DNA of 11,101 nt from Pseudomonadota bacterium (GTDB lineage Bacteria > Pseudomonadota > Gammaproteobacteria > Burkholderiales > Thiobacillaceae). Position 1 is the first letter of the stretch. Every line of letters begins with the position of its first letter. Positions 1 to 6,747 of the stretch are shown in pieces. Position numbers and translations under genes: made by a program. The notes below the pieces were generated by a model. The model saw only the letters and a program-made list of their open reading frames with translations. It was not told the DNA's origin and did no database searches. Where the stretch lies: positions 1 through 11,101 of the forward strand of contig JAJXXS010000213.1 in assembly GCA_021780975.1 (NCBI GenBank), written 5' to 3'.

Positions 1-657
<657 letters not shown>

Positions 658-667
658 GGAGAATGCC

Positions 668-1435
668 ATGCTGGAAATCAGCAATCTGCATGTTGCGGTA
701 AACGGCACGCCCATCCTCAAGGGCATCGATCTGACGGTCAGGGCGGGCGAGGTGCATGCCGTCATGGGCCCCAACGGTTCGGGCAAGAGTACCCTCGCGC
801 ATGTCATTGCCGGGCGCGAGGGCTACGAGGTGACGGCGGGGGAGGTCCTCTATCTGGACCGGAACCTGTTGGAACTGGCCCCGGAAGAGCGCGCGCGCGC
901 CGGGATTTTTCTTGCCTTCCAGTATCCGGTGGAAATTCCTGGCGTAGCGAATATCCAGCTGCTGAAATCCGCGCTCAACCAGGTGCGCCGCGCGCGCGGC
1001 GAGGCGGAACTCGATGCCATGGATTTCCTCGATTACGTGCAGACGCGTCTTGCTCTGGTGGGCATGAAGGAGGAGCTGCTCTACCGCTCTATCAACGAGG
1101 GCTTTTCCGGCGGCGAGAAAAAGCGCAACGAGGTGCTGCAGATGGCCGTGCTGGAGCCGCGCCTGGCCATCCTGGACGAGACCGATTCCGGGCTCGACAT
1201 CGACGCCCTCAAGGCCGTAGCCGATGGCGTCAACGCCCTGCGCAGCGCCGAGCGCGCCATGGTGCTGGTGACCCACTACCAGCGCCTGCTCAACTACATC
1301 CGCCCGGACCGGGTGCACGTGCTCGCGGCGGGGCGCATGGTGAAGAGCGGCGGTCCCGAACTGGCGCTGGAACTGGAGAAACGCGGCTATGGCTGGCTGG
1401 GGGTTGCGGAACCGGCCGCGGAGGCGCGGCCATGA
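668..1435 (+). CDS. sufC: SufC, ABC-type ATPase of the SufBCD scaffold
   Basis: SufC is the soluble ABC ATPase whose dimerisation on SufB and SufD drives structural change in the Fe-S scaffold; it is not a transporter. Its 255 residues are near the usual length of about 250. Visible motifs are Walker A GPNGSGKST (residues 34-42), Q-loop Gln85 in AFQYP, a SufC-type signature FSGGEKKRNE (146-155), Walker B with Asp170-Glu171 in LAILDE, and the H-loop His203. The ETDSGLDIDAL stretch after Walker B is typical of SufC. The start has an AAGGAG ribosome binding site (656-661) 6 nt upstream, overlapping the sufB stop. Its stop overlaps the sufD start in an ATGA, indicating translational coupling. Confidence 0.97.
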   Translation: MLEISNLHVAVNGTPILKGIDLTVRAGEVHAVMGPNGSGKSTLAHVIAGREGYEVTAGEVLYLDRNLLELAPEERARAGIFLAFQYPVEIPGVANIQLLKSALNQVRRARGEAELDAMDFLDYVQTRLALVGMKEELLYRSINEGFSGGEKKRNEVLQMAVLEPRLAILDETDSGLDIDALKAVADGVNALRSAERAMVLVTHYQRLLNYIRPDRVHVLAAGRMVKSGGPELALELEKRGYGWLGVAEPAAEARP

Positions 1436-2709
1436 GGATCGCGTCGGAAAGCCGCGCACCCTATCTGGCCGCGGGGCGGAGTGCCATCGAGGCGGGTCCG
1501 TCCTGGCTCAAGCGGATGCGCCATGAGGCCCTGGAAAATTTCCTCCGTGACGGGTTCCCCGCGCGCGAGGACGAGGCGTGGAAATACACCTCGCTCGCCG
1601 CCCTGGAGAAAAAATCCCTGCACAGCCCGGGGCCCGGCCCGGAATTCCTGCCGGACGGCCTGCCGCCGGGGCACCTGCTGACCTACGGCAATGGCTACGT
1701 GCTCAAGCGCTCGACGTCGCTGCCCGATAGCATGCTGGGGCGCATGGACCGCGCCCTGGAGCATGCCACCGCGCCGCTGTCCAGGCATCTGGGCACCCTG
1801 GCCGGCAAGGAATCGGCGCTCGTCGCCCTCAATACCGCGCTGTGGCGCGAAGGCGCCCTGCTTCATCTCCCGGCGGGGTGGCGCGTCAGCGAGCCGATGT
1901 TCATCGTCCGCACCATCACCGAGGAGGCCGCCATGGTGCACGAGCGCAGCCTCATCGTGCTGGAGCCTGGTGCCGAGGCGACGTTGGTCGAGCTGTGCAA
2001 CGGCCGCGGCGAATACTGGCGCAATCCGGTCACGGAAATCCTGCTGGGTGCGGGCGCGCGCCTGCTTTACGTGAGGCTCGTCGAGGAAAGCGCGGCCGCC
2101 GCGCATACCGGAGCGCTTTGCGCCCGACAGGAGCGCGACAGCCGCCTGGACGTACTGTCCCTGGCGCTGGGCGGCGGCCTCACGCGCCAGGACATCGCTC
2201 TCGATCTGGCCGGCCCAGGCGCCTGCGCGACCCTGAACGGCTGCTTTCTCGCTGGCGGCCGCACCCATGTCGATCACCATACCCGCATCGAGCATTCGGC
2301 CGCCCACACCCAGAGCCGCGAGGTGTTCCGCGGCATCGCAGGCGGGCGCGGCCGCGGCGTGTTCGACGGCCTCATCGTCGTTCGCCACGGCGCCGAGAAA
2401 ACCGATGCCCGCCAGTCCAGCCGCAACCTGCTGCTGTCGCCGCACGCGGAAATCGACGCCAAGCCGCAGCTGGAGATCTACGCCGATGATGTCAAATGCA
2501 GCCACGGTGCCACCGTGGGCCGGCTCGATGCGGGTCAGCAGTTCTATCTGCAATCGCGCGGCCTCGATGCGGTCGAGGCGCGCGCGCTGCTTCTGCGTGC
2601 CTTCGCGCTCGATGCCTTGGCCGCAGTGCCCGCGGGCAGCCTGCGCGCCTGGCTGGAAGGCCGCGTCGAAGCCGCCTTGGCGGCCCTTGCCGGAGCCAGC
2701 CCGCCATGA
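1432..2709 (+). CDS. sufD: SufD, SufBCD scaffold subunit
   Basis: SufD is the SufB paralogue that completes the SufBC2D Fe-S scaffold and is linked to iron acquisition. At 425 residues it is the usual size. The N-terminal region has the DEAWKYTSL motif typical of SufD (about residues 46-54). The C-terminal beta-helix ends in DDVKCSHGATVG, placing Cys356 and His358 at the positions of E. coli Cys358/His360, the SufD residues implicated in cluster assembly at the SufB-SufD interface. A QQFYLQSRGL segment mirrors the SufB tail, as expected for paralogues. The ATG overlaps the sufC stop and has GGAGG at 1420-1424. The next gene starts inside its stop codon (ATGA). Confidence 0.95.
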   Translation: MRIASESRAPYLAAGRSAIEAGPSWLKRMRHEALENFLRDGFPAREDEAWKYTSLAALEKKSLHSPGPGPEFLPDGLPPGHLLTYGNGYVLKRSTSLPDSMLGRMDRALEHATAPLSRHLGTLAGKESALVALNTALWREGALLHLPAGWRVSEPMFIVRTITEEAAMVHERSLIVLEPGAEATLVELCNGRGEYWRNPVTEILLGAGARLLYVRLVEESAAAAHTGALCARQERDSRLDVLSLALGGGLTRQDIALDLAGPGACATLNGCFLAGGRTHVDHHTRIEHSAAHTQSREVFRGIAGGRGRGVFDGLIVVRHGAEKTDARQSSRNLLLSPHAEIDAKPQLEIYADDVKCSHGATVGRLDAGQQFYLQSRGLDAVEARALLLRAFALDALAAVPAGSLRAWLEGRVEAALAALAGASPP

Positions 2710-3176
2710 ACGATCCCAACCGCGCCCTGTACGAGGAGATGATCCTCGAACACAACCGCCATCCGCGCCACTTCCAGGTGCGGCCACGCGCCGCCACGCA
2801 TCATGCGCACGGCTTCAATTGCGTGTGCAACGACGACATCACCGTGCACTTGCGGGTGCAGGATGGCGTCATTCGCGATATCGGCTTTGAAGGCGCCGGC
2901 TGCGCCATCTGCACTGCATCCGCCTCCATGATGACCGAGGCCGTGCTGGGCAAGCCGGTGGCCGAGGCGGAAAAACTGTTCGCCGGCGTGCGCGCCATGC
3001 TCACCGCGGACGCGCCGGCGGCGCCCTTGGGCAAGCTCCGTATCCTGGCCGGCGTGCGCGAATACCCCATGCGCGTGAAATGCGCCACGCTGCCGTGGCA
3101 CACGCTCAAGGCGGCGCTGGACAACCGCAGCGATACGGTGAACACGGAGGAGGACGACCATGTCTGCCCCACTTGA
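2706..3176 (+). CDS. sufU: SufU-like zinc-dependent sulfur-transfer / Fe-S scaffold protein
   Basis: This 156-residue protein is a SufU/IscU-family member. In Bacillus-type systems SufU binds zinc and accepts persulfide sulfur from SufS. The opening LYEEMILEHNRHPRHF is characteristic. The four zinc-site positions can be counted: Cys41, Asp43, Cys66 (in GAGCAIC) and Cys126 (in RVKCATLPW). The insert of about 20 residues between Cys66 and Cys126 that separates SufU from IscU is present. Two oddities are visible: the usual NPxCGD loop reads NCVCNDD, and extra cysteines lie at 39 and 69, close to the zinc site. The start overlaps the sufD stop (ATGA), with GGAG at 2692-2695. No sufS is adjacent, although SufS is its normal partner. 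IscU-like scaffolding is a possible alternative role. Confidence 0.9.
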   Translation: MNDPNRALYEEMILEHNRHPRHFQVRPRAATHHAHGFNCVCNDDITVHLRVQDGVIRDIGFEGAGCAICTASASMMTEAVLGKPVAEAEKLFAGVRAMLTADAPAAPLGKLRILAGVREYPMRVKCATLPWHTLKAALDNRSDTVNTEEDDHVCPT

Positions 3177-3513
3177 TCGCCCTGCGCCGACGCGCGATGG
3201 TCGCCAGGATTCGGGCCTGGCGGGCGCGGTCATCGCCGCCCTGAAGACCGTGCACGACCCGGAAATACCGGTCAACATCCACGATCTCGGGCTGATCTAC
3301 GCACTGGACGTGAGCGATGCGGGCGTCGTGCAGATCCAGATGACCCTGACGGCGCCCGGCTGTCCGGTGGCGCAGCAGTTTCCCGCCGAGGTCGAGGCCA
3401 AGGTGCGTGCCGTGCCGGGGGTGCGCGCAGCCCATGTCGAACTGGTGTGGGAACCTCCCTGGGATCCGTCGCGCATGAGCCAGGCAGCGCGCCTGCAGCT
3501 GGGGTTCTACTGA
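3160..3513 (+). CDS. sufT: SufT-like / MIP18-family (DUF59) Fe-S maturation protein
   Basis: This 117-residue DUF59/MIP18-family protein is of the kind that helps Fe-S protein maturation and is often the last gene of SUF operons. It shows the family motif DPEIPVNIHDLGLIY (residues 33-47), the TAPGCP loop with the conserved Cys68, and the SufT-like C-terminal WEPPWDPSRMS (97-107). The first 20 or so residues are variable and look disordered. The start lies inside the end of sufU (17-nt overlap) and has GGAGG at 3149-3153, 6 nt upstream, which fixes it. A related DUF59 protein is PaaD of phenylacetate degradation, but the SUF context and short length favour SufT. Confidence 0.92.
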   Translation: MSAPLDRPAPTRDGRQDSGLAGAVIAALKTVHDPEIPVNIHDLGLIYALDVSDAGVVQIQMTLTAPGCPVAQQFPAEVEAKVRAVPGVRAAHVELVWEPPWDPSRMSQAARLQLGFY

Positions 3514-3833
3514 TGGCGGAATGGGCGCGCGTCTGCACGCTGCGAGAACTTCCGGAGGGCGCACGCCGCGTGGTGGAGATAGAAGGAACTGATGTGGCGG
3601 TGTTCAACATCGGCGGCCAGCTGCATGCCATCGAAGATGTCTGTACTCACGATGGCGGCGAACTCGCCAGCGGCGAGCTTGACGGCTATGAGATTGTCTG
3701 CCCGCGCCACGGCGCGCGCTTCGATGTGCGCAGCGGCGAGGTGAAGGCGCCGCCCGCCTACGAGGCTGTGGCGACGCTTTCCGTGCGGGTGGCGAACGGC
3801 TGGGTGGAAGTGCGCGACGAGCGCTGGGACTGA
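3513..3833 (+). CDS. Small Rieske [2Fe-2S] ferredoxin at the end of the suf operon
   Basis: A 106-residue, single-domain, soluble Rieske protein. The two cluster-binding motifs are complete: C-T-H at residues 44-46 and C-P-R-H at 63-66, 16 residues apart. This supplies two Cys and two His ligands for a [2Fe-2S] cluster. There is no signal peptide or membrane anchor, so it resembles NirD or dioxygenase-type ferredoxins rather than cytochrome bc1 Rieske. The start codon shares a base with the SufT stop (TGATG), and it is the last gene in the suf run. It may supply electrons for cluster assembly or simply be a client of it; the sequence does not decide. No strong Shine-Dalgarno is present, so translation is probably coupled to sufT. 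Confidence 0.92.
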   Translation: MAEWARVCTLRELPEGARRVVEIEGTDVAVFNIGGQLHAIEDVCTHDGGELASGELDGYEIVCPRHGARFDVRSGEVKAPPAYEAVATLSVRVANGWVEVRDERWD

Positions 3834-3956
3834 CCTGCGGCGTGCGGGGACGGTGCGATGCGGGGGCACCAAGCATGTCTGCGCTTGTCGCGCCAATCTA
3901 AGTTCGCCAGGCGTCCGACGGAATAGGTTTAAAATTCCCGTCAGGAAATTCAAGCA
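3834..3956. other. Intergenic region between the suf operon and the HD-GYP gene
   Basis: This gap of 123 nt has no gene. I see no convincing intrinsic terminator for the suf operon: the best hairpin (GGTGC 3852-3856 with GCACC 3866-3870) is 5 bp with no T-run. Near its end there is a TAAAAT (3930-3935) that could be a -10 box without a good -35. It lies within a small inverted repeat, GGAAT 3920-3924 with ATTCC 3934-3938. A Shine-Dalgarno-like AGGAAA sits at 3943-3948. Confidence 0.4.
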
Positions 3957-5198
3957 ATGCCGGGGGCGGCCAGCCGTCCGGCACGAACAGCCTTATCCAT
4001 GATTAAGAGAATCCGCATCGCACAATTGCGCGAAGGGATGTATGTGCACAAGATCGAGGGCTCCTGGCTTGAGCACTCGTTCTGGCGCTCTTCGTTTGCC
4101 GTCAAGGAGCGCAAGGTCATCGAATCCTTGCGCGCCAGCGGCATTGCCGAGGTTTGGATCGATACCGACAAGGGACTCGATGTCGCCAAGGCCGCATCCG
4201 GCGCCAGCGCGACGGATGTGGACGCACCATCCGGTGAGCCGGCGCGCATAGTCCTGCCGGGAGCGCGCGCGACCCTGGGCGAGGAAGTCGCTGCGGCGAA
4301 GAAGGTGTACGCGAAGTCCAGGGTGGTGATGCGGTCGCTGTTCACCGAGGCGCGCCTGGGGCGCGCCATAGACACGGGCGAGGCGGAGGCGCTGGTGGAC
4401 GAGATTGCGAACTCCTTGCAGCGCAATCCCTGGGCGCTGATCAGCGTCGCGCGCCTGAAGACGGCCGATGAATACACCTACATGCACTGCGTCGCTGTCT
4501 GCGCGCTGATGATGGCGTTGGCACGGCATTTGGGCATGGACGAGCGGGAAGGCCGCGAAGCGGGACTGGCCGGCATGATGCACGACCTGGGCAAGGCGAA
4601 GATGCCGCTGGACATCCTCAACAAGCCGGGCAGGCTTACGGACGAGGAATTCGCTGTCATGAAGGGGCATTCCGAGGCTGGTTACAAGATGCTGCTGGAG
4701 ATGGGAGGCGGCGAGGTCGCTCTCGAAGTCTGCCTGCATCACCATGAGAAGCTGGACGGCACGGGGTATCCGCATGGCCTTTCCGGGGAGCAGATTTCGC
4801 GCTACGCCCGCATGGGGGCCGTGTGCGACGTCTACGATGCGGTGACCTCAAACCGTCCCTACAAGAAGGGATGGGATCCCGCCGAGGCGCTGAAGCGGAT
4901 GGCGACCTGGGACGGTCATTTCGACCAGCACATATTTCACGCGTTCGTGAAAAGCGTGGGCATCTACCCCATCGGCAGCTTCGTGCGCCTGGAGTCCGGC
5001 CTGATGGGTGTGGTGGTGGAGCAGAACGAGGGCTCCTTGCTGCGGCCCAAGGTCAAGACTTTCTTTTCCGCCAAGTCGCGTGCGTATGTGCTGCCGAAAA
5101 TCGTCGACTTGGCGCAATCGCGCAGCGATGATCGCATCCTTGGCCCGGAGCGCCCCGACGCGTGGGGCATCGCCCGGGTCGCGGATTTTCTCGCGTGA
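3957..5198 (+). CDS. DUF3391 + HD-GYP cyclic-di-GMP phosphodiesterase
   Basis: This cytosolic protein is predicted to hydrolyse cyclic-di-GMP. The N-terminal DUF3391 domain begins MIKRIRIAQLREGMYV. The C-terminal HD-GYP domain carries the full motif set (numbered from the Met at 3999): metal-ligand His163, HDLGK with His195-Asp196, HSEAGY near 224, and HHEKLDGTGYP at 248-258, followed by a DVYDAVTSNRPYK stretch. It therefore looks catalytically competent. Length is 413 residues from 3957 or 399 from 3999. The 3957 start has AGGAAA 8 nt upstream. The 3999 start matches where family homology begins but has no clear Shine-Dalgarno, so the start is uncertain. The gene stands alone and converges with srkA. 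Its target process (motility, biofilm) cannot be read here. Confidence 0.93.
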   Translation: MPGAASRPARTALSMIKRIRIAQLREGMYVHKIEGSWLEHSFWRSSFAVKERKVIESLRASGIAEVWIDTDKGLDVAKAASGASATDVDAPSGEPARIVLPGARATLGEEVAAAKKVYAKSRVVMRSLFTEARLGRAIDTGEAEALVDEIANSLQRNPWALISVARLKTADEYTYMHCVAVCALMMALARHLGMDEREGREAGLAGMMHDLGKAKMPLDILNKPGRLTDEEFAVMKGHSEAGYKMLLEMGGGEVALEVCLHHHEKLDGTGYPHGLSGEQISRYARMGAVCDVYDAVTSNRPYKKGWDPAEALKRMATWDGHFDQHIFHAFVKSVGIYPIGSFVRLESGLMGVVVEQNEGSLLRPKVKTFFSAKSRAYVLPKIVDLAQSRSDDRILGPERPDAWGIARVADFLA

Positions 5199-5206
5199 AG
5201 TGCAAA

Positions 5207-5222
5207 CCAGGCGCCGGCCTGG
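5207..5222. terminator. Short GC hairpin between convergent genes, possible bidirectional terminator
   Basis: CCAGGC (5207-5212) pairs perfectly with GCCTGG (5217-5222) around a 4-nt loop. It lies 8 nt after the HD-GYP stop on + and 9 nt after the srkA stop on -. Read on the - strand it is followed by TTTGCA, a very short T-run; on + no T-run follows. Position supports a terminator, but strength would be modest. Confidence 0.4.
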
Positions 5223-5231
5223 GGATGGCGA

Positions 5232-6209
5232 TCAGGCCTCCAGCGGCGCCTCCTCCATCAGCGCGATCTGCTCGCGCAGTTCCAGTATGCGATCCTGCCA
5301 GTAGCGCTGGGTGTTGAACCACGGAAATGCCGCCGGGAAGGCGGGGTCTTCCCAGCGCTGCGCAAGCCAGGCGGCGTAGTGGATCAGCCGCAGGGTACGC
5401 AGCGCTTCGACGAGATGCAGCTCGCGCGTGTCAAAATCGGCAAACATCCGGTAGCCGGCAAGCACCTCGCGCAACTGCGCTTCCTGCGCGGGGCGCTCCC
5501 CCGACAGGAGCATCCATAAATCCTGCACCGCCGGGCCCATGCGGCTGTCGTCAAAATCCACGAAGTGCGGCCCGGCGTCCGTCCACAGCACGTTGCCTGC
5601 GTGGCAGTCGCCATGCAGGCGGATGCTATTGACCGCGCCCGCGCGTTCGAAGCACCGGGCGGCGCCTTGCAGGGCATGGTCCATGACGCTTGCCCACGCC
5701 GTGCGCAGATCAGCCGGCACCCAGTTGCCCTCACTGAGCAAGGCGCGCGGCTCGAAGCCGAAGGTCTGTAGGTCGAGGGTGGGGCGGTGCAGGAAATGGG
5801 TGCGCGCGCCCACCGCGTGTATGCGGCCGAGAAAGCGCCCCATGCGCCGCAGGGTGTCGGCACGGTCGAACTCGGGCATGCGCCCACCCTGCCTGGGGTA
5901 GACCGCGAAGCGGAATCCGCCGTGGCGGTGCAGGGTCGCTCCTTTCAGCACCTGCGGAGCTACGACCGGGATTTCCTGCGCGTCGAGCTCCTGGGTAAAG
6001 GCATGTTCTTCGAGAATCGCGGCGTCGGACCAGCGCGCGGGCCGATAGAACTTGACCACCACCGGCGCTTCGTCTTCCACGCCCACCTGATAGACGCGAT
6101 TCTCGTAGCTGTTCAGCGCGAGCAGGCGGCCATCGGCAATGAGGCCAGTGCTTTCCAGCGCATCCAGGATGCAGTCGGGGGTGAGGGTGTCGTAGGGATG
6201 GGAGGACAT
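5232..6209 (-). CDS. srkA: SrkA/RdoA (YihE)-type stress response Ser/Thr protein kinase
   Basis: This 325-residue protein is the length of E. coli SrkA (about 328), a eukaryotic-like kinase with an aminoglycoside-phosphotransferase/choline-kinase fold linked to envelope and oxidative stress survival. Visible features are the N-terminal nucleotide-binding part (LNSYENRVYQVG, then VVVKFYRP with the likely ATP-binding lysine, Lys53), the catalytic HGDCHAGN (His199-Asp201) and the metal-binding DFDD (218-221), followed by GPAVQDLWMLLSG. The frame stays open for 114 codons further upstream, but the chosen Met (MSSHPYDTLTPD) matches the family N-terminus; no strong ribosome binding site is visible. 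It stands alone, convergent with the HD-GYP gene and divergent from gntR. Confidence 0.93.
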   Translation of the reverse strand: MSSHPYDTLTPDCILDALESTGLIADGRLLALNSYENRVYQVGVEDEAPVVVKFYRPARWSDAAILEEHAFTQELDAQEIPVVAPQVLKGATLHRHGGFRFAVYPRQGGRMPEFDRADTLRRMGRFLGRIHAVGARTHFLHRPTLDLQTFGFEPRALLSEGNWVPADLRTAWASVMDHALQGAARCFERAGAVNSIRLHGDCHAGNVLWTDAGPHFVDFDDSRMGPAVQDLWMLLSGERPAQEAQLREVLAGYRMFADFDTRELHLVEALRTLRLIHYAAWLAQRWEDPAFPAAFPWFNTQRYWQDRILELREQIALMEEAPLEA

Positions 6210-6546
6210 GGCGATCGCGGCAGGCAAGCACGCATGATAGTGCAGGTTGCGCAGACGCCTGCCGGAAAAGGATAGCCAGGCGGGCAAGCCACGGCCGGAT
6301 CGCAACATTTCCAGTGTGGCCGCGACTCCAGTGCGCGAGATGACTGAGGGGCTATCTTGGCATCCGGCCGCGATTCCGCCTCGCCGGATCGACTGCAAGG
6401 GAAGCTTTGATCCAGTTGCGCCCGTTTTGGGATCGCTTTCATGAAGGTCATGGTCCGCGACAGCTCCGTAGATATGGAGCGCAATGGCATCAAGAATTTT
6501 CGCCAGGGGGGTTACGCACCGCGTGGCCTGGCATGCATTCTCTTTG

Positions 6547-6563
6547 TGCACCGCAAGGGCGCA
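6547..6563 (+). promoter_or_regulatory. NtrC-like enhancer site candidate
   Basis: TGCACC (6547-6552), five bases, then GGCGCA (6558-6563). The NtrC consensus is TGCACC-N5-GGTGCA, so 11 of the 12 conserved positions match. Its centre is about 150 nt upstream of the start site predicted from the -24/-12 promoter, within the usual enhancer range. Another activator of the same family could bind instead. Confidence 0.4.
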
Positions 6564-6588
6564 CCGCCTGCAATGGGTGCGCCCTTGC
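6553..6588. repeat. Perfect 13-bp inverted repeat
   Basis: GCAAGGGCGCACC (6553-6565) is the exact reverse complement of 6576-6588, with a 10-nt spacer. No T-run follows on either strand, so it does not look like an intrinsic terminator. It overlaps the NtrC-like site and may be a protein-binding operator or enhancer, or an RNA hairpin in a transcript crossing the region. Confidence 0.75.
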
Positions 6589-6680
6589 GCTCTCCATTGG
6601 GTGATCCAGGTACCTCGCCTGTGAATAAATAACTAGTAAAAACAATTACATAGGCAATATTTCGGTCGCTGTTCAATCGC

Positions 6681-6696
6681 TGGCACAGCGGTTGCT
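6681..6696 (+). promoter_or_regulatory. Sigma-54 (RpoN) -24/-12 promoter
   Basis: TGGCAC (6681-6686), five bases, then TTGCT (6692-6696). This matches the sigma-54 consensus TGGCAC(G)-N4-TTGC(A/T) at every strongly conserved base, with GG (6682-6683) and GC (6694-6695) correctly spaced 10 nt apart. The predicted start site is near 6707, about 40 nt before the gntR ATG. No competing sigma-70 promoter of similar quality is seen nearby. Confidence 0.72.
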
Positions 6697-6709
6697 AACC
6701 ATGCTTATC

Positions 6710-6721
6710 ATGACAAGTCAT
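6710..6721. promoter_or_regulatory. Palindrome at the predicted start site, candidate GntR-family operator
   Basis: ATGAC (6710-6714) and GTCAT (6717-6721) form a perfect inverted repeat separated by AA. It lies just downstream of the predicted sigma-54 start site and 26 nt before the gntR ATG. That position suits autorepression by the adjacent GntR/HutC regulator. Site identity is inferred from position and symmetry only. Confidence 0.4.
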
Positions 6722-6747
6722 AACCTCAAAAAAGGATTCAATCGCTA

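Larger units (their letters stand above)
6661..6746 (+). repeat. Short direct repeats TTCAATCGCT flanking the gntR promoter
   Basis: Exact copies of TTCAATCGCT lie at 6672-6681 and 6737-6746, 65 nt apart. A third, imperfect copy TTCGGTCGCT (8 of 10 identical) lies at 6661-6670, exactly 11 nt before the first. One exact copy abuts the -24 element and the other lies just before the gntR ATG. They may be regulator half-sites; chance is not excluded. Confidence 0.5.
6210..6747. other. Divergent regulatory intergenic region (538 nt) between srkA and gntR
   Basis: No convincing gene lies here. Several short open frames exist on both strands, but their translations resemble nothing known and they overlap regulatory elements. 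The half next to srkA (6210-6540) is GC-rich and featureless apart from scattered CCGGATCG copies. The half next to gntR holds, in order: an NtrC-like site (6547-6563), a perfect 13-bp inverted repeat (6553-6588), a strongly AT-rich stretch (about 6620-6665), short direct repeats (6661-6682), a -24/-12 promoter (6681-6696) and a palindrome (6710-6721). This layout is what a regulated sigma-54 promoter would have. Confidence 0.6.

Noticed and set aside
3852..3870. Hairpin after the Rieske gene as suf operon terminator
   Set aside because: Only a 5-bp stem with a 9-nt loop and no T-run.
3930..3935. TAAAAT as -10 box of the HD-GYP gene
   Set aside because: No acceptable -35 hexamer at 16-18 nt upstream; mentioned only as a possibility within the intergenic entry.
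6234..6239. TATCAT on the - strand as -10 of srkA
   Set aside because: No matching -35 at proper spacing and no extended -10; too weak to annotate.
6210..6551. A 114-codon in-frame extension upstream of the srkA start on the - strand
   Set aside because: The extension resembles no SrkA N-terminus, while the Met at 6209 gives a protein of normal family length; the open frame is likely chance in GC-rich DNA.
6553..6588. The inverted repeat as a Rho-independent terminator
   Set aside because: No T-run follows the stem on either strand and no gene ends next to it; srkA and gntR both point away from it.
6441..6632. Short + strand open frame of 63 codons in the srkA-gntR interval
   Set aside because: No recognisable family or ribosome binding site, and it overlaps the NtrC-like site and the inverted repeat.
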